From Meconema thalassinum (Eukaryota > Arthropoda > Insecta > Orthoptera > Tettigoniidae), in assembly GCA_946902985.2 (NCBI GenBank), contig OX336391.1, positions 148,503,545-148,567,544 on the forward strand: 64,000 nucleotides of DNA. The letters are read 5' to 3'. Position 1 is the first letter of the stretch, and each line of letters begins with the position of its first letter. The position numbers and the translations under genes are program-made. Below the pieces are notes generated by a model that saw nothing but the letters and a program-made list of their open reading frames with translations, did no database searches and had not been told where the DNA came from. This document shows, one piece after another, positions 9,641-20,484 of the stretch.

Positions 9641-9999
9641 GAGAAATCCTACTACCATATGACAGTAGACGGTACTACCTGCGACTGTCTGGCCGAGGGT
9701 CTGTAGGCCAGTACCAAACCAGGCAAACTAAGGGAGAACCAACGGCTACGGGCGGAGGAGTTTTCCTTTAACAGGTTTGATGAAACCTGTGTGTAGGAAA
9801 TGACACACAAATTTATCACAACGCTGCCTTGCAGTCTAGAAAGGGGACTGTCAAAGGCTAAGGGAGTTAACCCCAACAGAAAATCTTCCTCGTGCGTTAG
9901 GCCCAGCATGCCAGCTTGAGGAGTAAAATTGTCAAATTGCTTTCAACAATAAAACGAGCCTCAGATGTAAAAAACGAAAACAATAAATAAATAAATAAT
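9641..9999. other. intron, unassigned repeat-like sequence
   Basis: A GC-richer stretch (TACCAAACCAGGCAAACTAA, CCTTTAACAGGTTTGATG) looks repeat-derived, but I cannot name a family. No exon is seen. Confidence 0.35.
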
Positions 10000-10230
10000 T
10001 AAAAACTTCTGTAGCTTAATAATTGTATGTACCGTACATAACTGTTTTACACATCCACTGAACCTAAAATAAACCTAAGTGAGGATCTGATGATATTCAC
10101 TGGACGAACAAAACTAGTCATCCAATTTAGCGCCCCCTCCCCCATTTATGTGAGAAGTGTTTTATTAAGGTGTATAAATAACTCCTGTAATTTAATTCAG
10201 ACACTAGAAAATTAATTGATGATGATTGCT
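10000..10230 (+). mobile_element. Penelope-like terminal repeat fragment
   Basis: Inverted relative of 4938-5165: CACTGAACCTAAAATAAACC, CTAGTCATCCAATTTA, and TATAAATAACTCCTGTAATT match that copy's reverse complement. It carries a mutated hammerhead at 10083-10123. Confidence 0.75.
10083..10123 (+). ncRNA. decayed hammerhead motif
   Basis: GGAT, CTGATGA, 16 nt, AAAAC, ta, GTC, ATCC. The frame of the ribozyme is there, but the conserved GAAA is now AAAA and stem II (ATTCA against CGAAC) is mostly unpaired. Expected to be inactive. Confidence 0.7.
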
Positions 10231-10246
10231 GTTTTAAGGTGCCTAA

Positions 10247-10965
10247 CATCTACTGTCGACCAAAATATTATGTGCACTCGAGTTTGAAGGTTGTTTGTGA
10301 AGTAACCAACAGACCTACATAAAATCCAATAACATCATCATTTTTGTCGTTCTATTGTACGTTAGTTCATGTAGGTTTGGAATTTTTAATTTATATTTTA
10401 ATATATTTTATCGTAGTTGAAACACAAAAAGTGCCCATTTTTAAGTGTGTTTCAACCATGCGTCACATTTAAGAATTATTATCTCAAAAAACCGTCATCA
10501 GAGCGAATCAAAATTTTAACACAATATACATTGGAATGTATTATAAGTGGTTTATTAATTTCAAAATGTTGTGTGTTCAAGGAACAAAGTTATCATTTTT
10601 GTAAGGTAACTTTTTCTTGGCTCAGGGTGGTAGGTCGCGTTGTAATCCTTATACATCAAAAGGTTATGCTGTATGACTGTGAGATACGTAAATTAATTCA
10701 GCTAGCCGATACGGCGAAAGCTGTACAGCGTTGCCGAGATGGAGCCCATCACTTCTGATTGAGGCGCGCCTTGACGCGTGATGGGCTCCATCTCAGCAAC
10801 GCTGTACAGCTTTGGCCGTATCGGCTAGCGGCCGAACCATGCCATATTTTCGCATACAAATACAAACCGTTATAAAATAAGTGAATTAATTTACGTATTT
10901 CACAGTCATACAACATAACCTTTTGATGTTAAAGGATTACAACACGACCAAGAACTACATTTTCC
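10247..10965. mobile_element. truncated foldback element
   Basis: The left arm (from ACTGTCGACCAAAATATTAT) matches the left arm of the palindromic element at 14693-15866. The centre is an internal palindrome around GAAAGCTGTACAGCGTTGCC and TGATGGGCTCCATC (about 10708-10806). The right arm stops near 10965 instead of reaching the outer end. It lies in the intron just upstream of the exon at 11030. Confidence 0.8.
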
Positions 10966-11029
10966 AACCAGTTAAAAATACTGAAATATTTACTTTCACT
11001 CCAGGAACTTATCTGTGTGTCTCTTTCAG

Positions 11030-11127
11030 GCAAGCTGCTCTGGAACAACTCAAGATAAATGTGAACAGGATCAGTATGGCTGACTATGAGCAGCACCACT
11101 ATGATAAGGAGCTACTCAAACAAGCAG
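11030..11127 (+). CDS. rdgA: diacylglycerol kinase exon (accessory domain)
   Basis: It reads (Q)QAALEQLKINVNRISMADYE then QHHYDKELLKQA. The MxDYExHHYDKE signature is the conserved end of the DGK accessory domain in zeta/iota/rdgA enzymes. The acceptor is CTCTTTCAG. The first base completes the Gln split from the previous exon and the last base (donor CAG|GTCTGT) starts an Ala codon finished at 13349. Length 98 bp. Confidence 0.9.
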
Positions 11128-11272
11128 GTCTGTATCTGATGTGGGTAGAGTGTGAGCTTTTGGTATTATGATAAGCATGAATTTTGTTAAAGCCTTATTT
11201 TATCCTCGAGATCGCTTCTTACCAAAAACTGTCACTGAAATGTATCTTATGTGTCTGTCAGACTGTACTGCC

Positions 11273-11345
11273 ATAGGTTAAGAGGGTAGAGACCCCACAA
11301 AAACCCAAGATAGCACTATAATGAGGTAACTCGAGGAGTGGAACA
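11273..11345 (+). repeat. short retroposon fragment
   Basis: CTGCCATAGGTTAAGAGG ... CCCACAAAAACCCAAGATAG ... CAGTTTGCCATGC matches part of 38195-38335. It is a short degraded copy of an unassigned interspersed repeat. Confidence 0.5.
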
Positions 11346-11409
11346 GTTTGCCATGCACAGTGACCACTTGGCTCCACATGTGGTGCCAAATCTAAGGTTG
11401 AGAAAAGTT

Positions 11410-11894
11410 TTTTTTTATTTTTTATTTAGTCAATTTACCCTCTTGGTTGGTGGTTCCCACGGACTCAGCGAGGGAACTCACCACTACCGCCTCTATGGGC
11501 AGTGTCCTGGAGCTAGGAACATCTGGTCGGGATGGATACAACTGGGGAGGTGTGATCAGCACTTCGCCCAGGCGGCCTCACCTGCAAAGCGAACAGGGGC
11601 CTCATGAGGGATGGGAAGGGATGGATAGGCTAGGAAGAGGGAAGGAGGCGGCCGTGGCCTTAGAGAAGGTACCATCCCGGCATTTGCCCGAAGACGGAAG
11701 TGGGAAACCACGGAAAACCACTTCGAGGATGGCTGAAGTGGGAATCGAACCCCCTCTACTCAGTTGGACCACCCGAGGCTGAGTAGACCCCGTTCCAGTC
11801 CTCATACCACTTTTCAAATTTCGTGGCAGAGCCGGGAATCGAACCCAGGACCTCCGGGGCGGCAGCTAACCATGCTGACCGCTACGGAGGCGAC
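11410..11894 (-). mobile_element. composite tRNA-headed SINE with 13-bp duplication
   Basis: On the - strand it starts with a tRNA-like head (GTCGCCTCCGTAGCGGTCAG, then GGTCCTGGGTTCGATTCCCG, boxes A and B). A second GGGGGTTCGATTCCCAC block and GTGGTTTTCCGTGGTTTCCC follow, and it ends in a poly-A of ~18 (T run at 11408-11428 on +). The 13-bp repeat GTTGAGAAAAGTT flanks it (11397-11409 and 11895-11907). Two box-B-like blocks in one 485-bp element suggest a fused or dimeric SINE. It shares its head and the middle block with 38485-38858 and 62891-63240. Confidence 0.85.
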
Positions 11895-12014
11895 GTTGAG
11901 AAAAGTTACATTTTAATTTTGCTTTAACCTCAGGCTATAAATAGATTGAAGCAAGAAAATGTAACTTAATTGAATTTTGATAGTGTGCCACTACATCTTT
12001 ATTATTGAAGTGGA

Positions 12015-12390
12015 TGCTCCCGGATGACAATGCACCAGCTCACACAACATGCCAGTTTTTCACCCGCAACACAATGTGGTTGTCCTTTCTCATCCTCTCT
12101 ATTGATTTCTTCCTGTTTCCAAAGAGGAAATTGTAGCTAAAGGGTCACAGTTTTTCAATAGTGCAGGATATCTAACGTGAATCACTGAAGGTGTTCGACA
12201 GTCTTCAAAACCATGAATTCCAGGAGTAGTTTCAAAAATTGGCAGAGGCACTGGGATTAGTGTATAGCTTCCCAAGGGGATTATTTGAAAGGGATGGTAG
12301 CCATATTTAAATCAGGTAATTTTGTTTCCATTTATGATACCAGTCCAGGAATTCATTGACCACACCTCGGACATTGTTATTTCTTTTGTT
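12015..12390 (+). mobile_element. mariner transposase remnant (C-terminal part)
   Basis: DDNAPAHTTCQFF with later PKEE..KGHSFSI-like and QSSKP.IPGVV-like stretches, in broken frames, is the mariner HDNAPxHTA region. The same region is preserved better at 60569-61343. A degraded inverted end, AATTCATTGACCACACC, lies near 12355. Confidence 0.6.
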
Positions 12391-13348
12391 TTTCAAAGTT
12401 ATGAACTTTGTGTTGTATTTCTTCAATTAAAAAACTGCTGATTTTGTCAAGTACCGTAACTACACAGTTTCCCTTGTGCCAGTTGAGTGAATGTGGTATG
12501 CATCCTTACACCATCGTATTGTTGGTCAATAGGTGATGTGGTCTCTCTCTCAGGACTGAGCAGAGTTCATGATTCTTTCATCAGCTCACTTTATGTTGAG
12601 ACAAGCAATGATTTGGCAATAATTTAATGACAATTACGGTAATTTGTACAAAACAGTTATATCCAGTGCACAAAGGCTTGTTTCTACTACATCTCAGGAC
12701 CTGTGCAAACAACAAAAATGTAACTATATTCTACATTACTTAATTAATAGACTATAAATAGCTAATGTAAACCGGAACACATTGCATTCTGTCATTTCAT
12801 TGCCCAGAATATTTAATAATGTTAACCATACAGTCAAACCGTTTTCAGGAGTGTATAAACTGCACTCAATGGACGGCCACATGTGTATAGTATATGTGCC
12901 CTCAAGAAACTTACGCATATGCCATATGCTCATTCTTTCTTCGAGTGATTGTACGTCTGGCTACCAGATCTCTTCTTGATATGTTCCACCAAAAAGTACT
13001 AGATTTCACCAATCCTTCAAAATGAACTGACACAGGACTATGCATATTGTAGTCCAAGTAAAATGTTTTATGATATGTGTGGAAATGTTTGAAATTGACT
13101 TGCTTAATAATTATTTTTCTACCGATAAGATTTTTTTTTAATATCATCTTCTACTTTTCATTTTTTTCATGGTTTTGTCCTTTATTTTTTTAATTAATTG
13201 GTCATTTTTAATTTTTTAAGATATTTAGCAATGTACAGCAGTTTGTGTATTGTACCATTAATAGAGTAGTAAGTTATTACTCTTATTATCATACCAGAAA
13301 GTGATGAAATATGCTCACTGTTGGTTGAATACTTTAAATATTTTACAG
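12391..13348. other. intron, no gene seen
   Basis: AT-rich unique intron sequence leading to a pyrimidine tract and the acceptor TTTTACAG at 13341-13348. No recognisable element. Confidence 0.5.
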
Positions 13349-13501
13349 CTTTGCCAATGGGAATTATTGAGGTGAACCCCATTTCGGACTTGGTGCAGGT
13401 GCGAAAGCAAATAAACAGGCTACAGGATGAAGCTGCAGCATCCAGTGGGGATAGCAACCAGCTTCCGACCAATATGTCACCAGACTGGTGTTTTGTGGAC
13501 T
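13349..13501 (+). CDS. rdgA: diacylglycerol kinase exon (end of accessory region)
   Basis: It reads (A)LPMGIIEVNPISDLVQVRKQ, INRLQDEAAASSGDS, then MSPDWCFVD. The SPxWCFxD element is typical of the stretch after the accessory domain in type IV DGKs. Acceptor TTTTACAG; donor GACT|GTGAGT. Entry needs two bases and exit leaves one, matching both neighbours. 153 bp, 51 codons. Confidence 0.9.
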
Positions 13502-13550
13502 GTGAGTACATTAACTCATCTGCCCTCACAGCCCTATCCCCCTATCATAC

Positions 13551-13553
<3 letters not shown>

Positions 13554-13599
<46 letters not shown>
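13554..13599. repeat. (GT)n microsatellite
   Basis: About 23 uninterrupted GT units, some 50 bp after the splice donor of the preceding exon. Confidence 0.98.
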
Positions 13600-13602
<3 letters not shown>

Positions 13603-13689
13603 CAACCTGGAGACTGATTGAATCCCTATATAGTACTGCTGCACATTATGTGGCCAGCAACACTAACAAAAAATATCTAAGGTAAATGC

Positions 13690-14690
13690 TATAATGAAGC
13701 AATAGGATGAAAAGAACTGGAGAATACCAAGGAGGTTTCAGACCGTAGAGAAGCTGTCCTGACCAAATCATGAGTCTCAAATTAATAATGGATTACAACA
13801 GCAAGAGAAATAGAAATATGGTGATAACATTTGTAGACTTCAAGAAATAAGATTGTATCCACAGCGAAGCTCTACTAAAAATACTAAAACATTTTGGATT
13901 ACATCCTAAATTAATAAACATGATAAAGCTGACTCTTACAAACACTAAATCAAAAGCGAAGTTTAGAGGTGAATTATTAGAACTATTTCAGATCAAAACA
14001 GGATTATATCAAGGTGATGGACTCTCACCACTACTATTTAACTGTGTTCTAGAAATGGTTATGAGGGAATGGTTTAAGAAATGTCTCCCTAAAATTAAAA
14101 TCGGCTTTGGTTTTTCAGACAATTTGGCATTACTAGCAAATGACTTAGATGAAGCAAAAACACAAGATATCAAAATTTCAAACAATTTCAAATAAAATTG
14201 ATCTCAAAATGCCACACTTGGAATAACCATTTCCCAAAGGGTCCCAAGATATTTATTACTCTGAAGGAGCATAAGGTGATGTCTCAAAATATCATTTGAA
14301 AATACAATACCATAATTTACCCAAAAACCATCATCATTAAAAGAACATTAATGGCAATATAATTAAAATTGTAACCCAGTTCAAATACCTTGGTGAAGTA
14401 ATAACATACAAACTGAATGAATACATCTCGATCCAAACAAGAACACATACAGAACAAAAATTGCCCTGTGACATTTAAAAAAAAAAATGCCTATCCATAA
14501 ATGTAAAAATAAAATCCTATAACACAGTTGTCGTCGGAATAAATAAATATCAGTCAATGTGACAAAGAAGATAAAAGTACTTAGTCTGACTGTTATCCAA
14601 AGTTGAAGAACTGTTCTGTATTTTTGTGTCTGATAGATATAGTGTTCCTGTTCTCCAAGTTTCTGGTGACAAGGCACTTGAGATAGTAAT
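13690..14690 (+). mobile_element. heavily decayed LINE RT remnant
   Basis: Pieces of a reverse transcriptase can be followed through several frames: GEYQGGFRP, ITFVDFKK, then IKTGLYQGDGLSPLLFNCVL (RT motif with QGDxLSPLLF) and GFSDNLALLANDLDEAKT, where the usual YADD-type box has become SDNLALLANDL. Downstream TE..Y.SIQTRTHT and KKKMPIHKCKNKI resemble the tail of the AAT-tailed LINE family. Many stops; long dead. Confidence 0.7.
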
Positions 14691-14692
14691 GC

Positions 14693-15866
14693 ACTACTGT
14701 CGACCAAAGTATTATGTGTATTCGAGTTTGAAGGTTGTTTGTGAAGTAACCAATAGACCTACATAAAACCCAATACCATCAACATTTTCGTCGTTCTATT
14801 TTACGTTGGTTCATGTAGGTTTGGATTTTTTAATTTATATTTTAATATTTTTTATCGCAGTTGGAACACAAAAAGTGCACGTTTTTAAGCGTGTTTCAAC
14901 CATGCGTCACATTTAAGAATTATTATCTCAAAAACCCATCATCAGATCGAATCCAAATTTTAACACAATATACATTGGAATGTTGTATAACTGGTTTATT
15001 AATTTCACAATTTTGTGTGTCCAAGAAACGAAGTTGTTATCATTGTTGTAAGGTAACTTTTTCTCGGCTCGGGGTGGTTGGAAAATGTAGTTCTTGGTTG
15101 CGTTGTAATCATTATACATCAAAAAGTTATGCTGTATGACTCTGAAATACGTAAATTAATTCACTTATTTTATATCGGTTTGTATTTGTACGAGGAAATA
15201 ACACATGGTTCACCATTTAGCCACTCCCGGAAAAGCTGTACAGCGTTGCGAAGATGGAGCCCATCACTTCCGAGTGAGACGTGCCATGATGCGTGTGGGC
15301 ACCATTTCGGCAACGCTGTACAGCTGTTCCCTGGACGGCTAGCTGGTGAAACATGTGTTATTTCCCCGTAGAAATACAAACCGATATAAAATAAGTGCAT
15401 TAATTTACGTATTTCACAGTCATACACCATAACTTTTCTATGTATAAGGATTACAATGCAACCAAGAACTAAATTTTCCAACCACTCCGAGCCGAGAAAA
15501 AGTTACCTTACAAAAATGATAACAACTTTGGTTCTTGGACACACACAATTTTGAAATTAATAAACCAGTTATACAACATTCCAATGTATATTGTGTTAAA
15601 ATTTGGATTCGATCTGATGACGGGTTTTTGAGATAATAATTCTTAAATGTGACGCATGGTTGAAACACGCTTAAAAAAGTGTGCTTTTTGTGTTCCAACT
15701 GCGATAAAAAATATTAAAATATAAATTAAAAATTCCAAACCTACATGACCTAACGTAAAATAGAACGACGAAAAAGATGATGTTATTGGATTTTATGTAG
15801 GTCTATTGGTTACTTCACAAACAACCTTCAAACTCGAGTGCACATAATACTTTGGTCGACAGTAGT
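14693..15866. mobile_element. 1.17-kb palindromic foldback element
   Basis: The whole element is one inverted repeat: it starts ACTACTGTCGACCAAAG and ends CTTTGGTCGACAGTAGT. The arms of ~560 bp match closely all the way to a short centre near 15265-15300. The centre carries GCTGTACAGCGTTGC and GCAACGCTGTACAGC. There is no coding frame of note. The flanks AGTAATG and AGTATTG differ by one base and may be a target duplication. It is a foldback or snap-back type element; its transposase source is unknown. It would form an extreme hairpin as RNA or single-stranded DNA. Confidence 0.85.
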
Positions 15867-16129
15867 ATTGGTATTATCTTGGTGTTGAGGTGTGAACTGG
15901 TGCATGCGCGGTCTGCCCCTGACTGTCGAGCTGCAGTATTTTGATTGGCTCAACTTACTATTGCATGGCGTGACTTAGACTTGCACAGTCTCATCTATTT
16001 AACATTGATTATCAGAATTGTGATGCCGTACTTGTTACTGATACACTGTCAACATTGACAACGTCCTCAAAACCCCTCAAGCATCTTATCTATGGTGGCG
16101 TATTGTCCAGGTGAATAATTGCTCCTACT
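15867..16129. other. intron, no gene seen
   Basis: Unique sequence between the palindrome and the piggyBac remnant. It may contain decayed transposon sequence that I cannot identify. Confidence 0.35.
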
Positions 16130-16903
16130 TCACTCAACAAAACCTAGTAAAGTCACTCGTATTGGAGCAAGTTTATCATCTTTCCTCCATTCATACCCAG
16201 TATGGATGTCATCAAACTGAATAGCTTGCAGAAGGAATTGAAATCTTATATAGGGCATAGTGGCACGAAATTGTTCTAGACCAGTGCCGTCAGTTGCCCA
16301 CAAATCCCTCAAATTGGTATGGGAAGATTTTAGGACAACAGCTATGTACAGCAATCCAATCACTGCTTTAATTTCAGCTTTATTAGTATCGACAGCATCT
16401 CTGTCCTTCTCATAATTTTCTCTTGGCTATCAAATCCATGTATTAGTGTAGATCACAATCTGGTCCAGTGAATCATCCGGAAAGAAGAGGATTCAAGATT
16501 CCGAAGTAGAAGTGACATTTGCTCAATTCGTTGGCCCAGGCAAGTGGATAACTATTACGCTGCCTTGTATGCCCACAGCCAGTGTTTGTTCTTAGATGCA
16601 TATACCATTCTGTAGTCTCGTCTCTTCCAATCGATTGGGGAATTCTGAACTGATGTACATTCTTTTCTTCATCTTCAGAGTCGGCAGATTATTAGATGTC
16701 GGTGTTGTGGTCACTATTCTTGACAGCATCTTCTTCATCGTCTGCATCTTTTGAACACAAGTCTTTGTCACTTTCATTTTCTTCATCACCAAACAAATTC
16801 CCTCTAACTTCATCTAGTCTCTTTCAAGTTGCTCATTATGTATTTCTTCTTTTTGGACACTTTCCAGTAATCTAAAAATATTTTCCTTTTCATCTGAATC
16901 CAT
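16130..16903 (-). pseudogene. piggyBac-type transposase, N-terminal part, decayed
   Basis: Read on the - strand from an ATG at 16903: MDSDEKENIFRLLESVQKEE, an acidic stretch (DEENESDKD, DADDEEDAVKN), SIGRDETTEWY, then IGLLYIAVVLKSSHTNLRDL and WATDGTGLEQFRATM with RRKDDKLAPIR-like end. The GLLYxAGVxKSxxxNxxDLW and DKLAPIR blocks define the piggyBac (DDE_Tnp_1_7) family. A frame break near 16815, stops near 16690 and 16425, and loss of everything after LAPIR (including the catalytic Asp residues) make it a pseudogene. No TTAA-flanked ends were identified. Confidence 0.8.
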
Positions 16904-17436
16904 ATTGGTCACACGAATGTTACCTTTGTGTGAAGTGGGGAATTCGAATGGAACTGTTTGTTGGTTGGTTCCTCCATGTAGGGCCTGTGACAATGCGGTC
17001 ATGTAGCCCCATGTACTTTGGGTGTGTTTAGAATCTGTCTGATAACCGGTGTTAATTGTGATGGCTGTATTAGTGTGTGTTATCTGTAATTCAGGTAGGG
17101 ACTGTAGACATTCAATTTTCAAGTAGTTCCTACCTTTGCTACCAAATGCTACTGTCAACATCAACTAGTTGTGAGCTTGGTTACTAGATACCACCACAGT
17201 CGGCTCCTGGCGATGAGCGTTGGAACTTAAGAGTTAGTCAAATCTAACCTATAATTTAGCTTCACACAAGTGTAATTAGTGGAAGGTCATTTTACATGCC
17301 ATAAATCTATGACATGGGACCGCCGGATTTACTTCCCTTCCAAAGGAAGGCATACAGAGGGATTTTTAACGCTCTTAAAAAATCCGACAACTTCCACCGG
17401 GTTTGAACTGTTATATATTTATTTATTTATTTATTT
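16904..17436. other. intron, possibly further transposon sequence
   Basis: Between the piggyBac start and the LINE. A tRNA-like or SINE-like block (CCGGATTTACTTCCCTTCCA ... CCGGGTTTGAACTG) lies at about 17320-17415, followed by a TATT-rich run that is the LINE target site. Confidence 0.4.
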
Positions 17437-20400
17437 CTTCTGGAAAGGAAAGGAGGAGAGTGAATGTCGTATTCATGGTGTGGGCTTCGCTGTGAAGACC
17501 AAGCTGGTAAATTATCAGCAACTTACGCCCATTGCAATCAGCGAAAGGCTCATGACTCTCCGCATACCACTCTCAGGAGGTTCCTTTATGACACTCATCT
17601 CTGCCTATGCTCCTACCTTAGATTCTGATGATGAAGTAAAGGCTCAGTTCTATAATCAGCCAAGTGAAATCATCTCCAAGGTGCCATCTGCATATAAACT
17701 CTTGCTCCTCGGTGACTTCAATGCCAGAGTTGGGAAAGATCACAGGCTATGGAATGATGTGATGGGCAAACAGGGACTTGGAAAATGTAATCCCAATGGA
17801 CTGTTGCTTCTTGGTCTTTGTGCAGAACACGAACTTTTCATTACCAACACGCAGTTCCAGCTACCTGACCGCTTCAAAACCACGTGGATGCATCCTCGTT
17901 CCAAACATTGGCACATCCTTGATTATATCATTACCCGGCAATGTGATAAGAAGGACACTCTTATTACCAGAACAGCAAGGAATATAGACGATTGTTGGAC
18001 AGATCATAAACTTCTTATATGTAAGCTCAGGATATCCATCAGACCTAAACCACCTAGGAACATCAAAAATTTGCCAAGAAAGAAGTTTAATACATCCAAA
18101 CTTCAGGATGAATCCATGTACAAACATTTTGGAAACAGGATCGTCACCCAGTTATCAGAAAACCCAGTAACAAATGATATTCAGCAAGAATGGGCCACAT
18201 TACAGAAGATTATCACACAGTCAGCTGAGGAAACCATTGGTTTTATAGTGCGGAAAAGACAAGACTTGTTTGATGACAACAATGAGGAAATTCTGTCTCT
18301 CATCAATGCCAAAAGGAATGCCTATCTTGCCCATCTTCAAGACCCAACTTCCAACACAAAGAGAGATAAACTACTGGAACTCAAGGGTAAATGCCAGACG
18401 CAGATAAGGCAGATTAAAAATACTTGGTGGCAACAGAAGGCTCAGGAACTGCAGAGACTATCGGATGCTCGAGACTTGAGGAACTTCTATGCCTTACTCA
18501 AGGAAATATATGGACCATCTCGCTCATCATTAGGTACACTGAAAAGCACTGATAATTCTACTACCTTTACTGATAGTCAAGAAATCTTGGAACGCTGGAA
18601 GGAGCACTTCTCCAATCTCCTAAATCGTCCATCAGAAGCTGCTGAAGACTTCCTCTGTGATGTGCCGCAACAACCTGAACAACTGTGGTTGGCAGTACCT
18701 CCTACTTATTATGAATTCAGTGCAGCTCTCACCCAATTGAAACCCAGAAAAGCACCTGGCCCAGATAACATCCCTCTGGAACTAATTCAAGCCAGAGGTC
18801 ATTCCCTCAAAACAAGAATTTTCATCCTAATCCTCAGAATATGGGAATCAAGAAAGGTACCTGGAGACCTAAAGAATGCCACTATCATCACTATCTTTAA
18901 AAAGGGTGATCGCAGTGTTTGTGGCAACTATCGTGGTATATCACTGTTATCATTTGTGGGGAAGATTCTTGCAAGAATTCTACTTAACCGCCTCAAGGTT
19001 ATCTCTGAGAGGATCCTCCCAGAGTCACAATGCAGATTTAGAACTTCCAGAAGCACAATTGACTTGATTTTCTGTGTGAGACAGCTACAAGAAAAATGTA
19101 GAGAACAACAGAATCCACTCTTCTTAGTCTTTTATGACTTGGAAAAGGCATTTGATTCGGTTCCAAGACCAGCCATGTGGGCAGTGCTGAAGCGGTTTGG
19201 TTGCCCTCAGCGTTTTGCAGATCTAATCAAGGCTCTCCATGATGGCATAACAGGTCAGGTTTGCCATCAGAATAAGATATCCGATGAATTTCCCATTACC
19301 CATGGACTGAAACAAGGATGTGTACTGGCTCCAATGCTTTTTGCGCTGTACTTGGCTGCAATGCTTTATGATTCACCCACAAACATCCCAGGTGTGGAGG
19401 TCAAGTATCGTTTTGATGGAGGGCTTTTCAACCTAAGTCGTCTCCGCTCCTTGAGGAAAACTCAGGTTACTAAGGTTACTAAGGTTGTATGCAGATGATG
19501 CTGCGTCACCAACTCTCACACCAGAAGAGCTGCAAGAGTCAGTTAATTGTTACAAAAGTGCATGTGATCGCTTTGGTCTTACCATAAATGTCAATAAGAC
19601 TTAAGTCTTGGCACAACCTTCACCAGGCACACCTCTTCCTCAGTTCAATATCTCCATCTCAAATTTGCCATTAGAACAGGTAGACCACTTCTCGTACCTG
19701 GGCAGTACCATTTCTGTGAGCTGTACCTGTGAGCAGGATGTGGATAAGAGAATTGGCACAGCCCATGCAGCATATGGACGATTAGCGCACCGGGTCTTCA
19801 TGAATAAAGATCTGTCCATGAGTACAAAGCTTATGGTGTACAAAACAGTAGTCATTTCTACATTGTTGTATGGCTGTGAAACGTGGACCCTTTACCGACG
19901 TGATCTTAGGAAGCTTGAGCGTTTCCACCTACAAAAACTTCGATCAATCCTGAGGATTAAATGGGAAGACCGCATTACCAATATTGCTGTTCTGGAAAAG
20001 GCTCAAATCAACAGCATAGAATCATCCATAGGAGGTCACCAATTTAGATGGATTGGTCATGTCCATCGGATGGATGATGCGAGATTACCTCGTCAAATGC
20101 TATATGGTGAGTTACGCTATGGCACCAGACCTCATGGTGGTCCTAAGAGGCGCATCAAGGACCAATTTAAGCAGACCCTGAAATTGACAGGTCTTGATTC
20201 ACAAACCTGGGACATGCTGGCTGAAGACCGCTCAACTTGGCACCGTACCATCTCGGAGACTGTAAAGACGTTTGAAAGGGATCGACGCACACATGAAGAG
20301 GCCAAGCGTCAAGCTAGGAAACTTCGAGCAGCCCAACCACGTCCTCCTCCAGCAATACTATGTGACTTGTGTGGACGCTTGTTCCATGCCAGGATTGGAC

Positions 20401-20484
20401 TCTTTAGTCACCGTAAACACATTCACAAACTGGACTGAAGGAAGAAGATTTATACTCGGATTCGAGTTAAAGCCGATGATGATG
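17437..20484 (+). mobile_element. near-complete non-LTR retrotransposon (EN + RT + C2H2)
   Basis: The frame up to 19498 encodes an AP-like endonuclease (SAYAPTL, LLLGDFNARVG, DYIITR, DDCWTDHKLL). It continues into a reverse transcriptase: KPRKAPGPDNIPLELIQ, FKKGDRSVCGNYRGISLLS, FYDLEKAFDSV, GLKQGCVLAPMLF. A frame break by a tandem GGTTACTAA duplication near 19463-19484 precedes YADD (19488-19499), and a TAA interrupts at 19602-19604. The ORF then runs to 20438. A (GAT)n tail and ATTTATTTATTTAT-like repeats at both ends suggest the target duplication. The very N-terminus is missing. The clade is not assigned. Confidence 0.9.
19605..20438 (+). pseudogene. LINE C-terminal segment with C2H2 zinc finger
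   Basis: Continuation of the LINE above after the stop at 19602. It reads HFSYLGSTISVSC, LLYGCETWTLYRRDLRKLER, GHQFRWIGHVHRMDDARLPR, then the end CDLCGRLFHARIGLFSHRKH. The last motif is a classical C-x2-C-x12-H-x3-4-H finger, a probable nucleic-acid binding module for target-primed reverse transcription. It remains open for 276 codons, so decay of this copy is recent. Confidence 0.85.

Noticed and set aside
13427..13621. Second reading frame overlapping the exon at 13349 and the (GT)n run
   Set aside because: Shadow of the real exon frame, extended by the microsatellite.
15612..15672. CTGATGA ... GAAAC in the palindromic element, as a hammerhead
   Set aside because: The ~45 nt between the boxes do not form a stem II and no GTC follows GAAAC; the partner arm shows the same lack.
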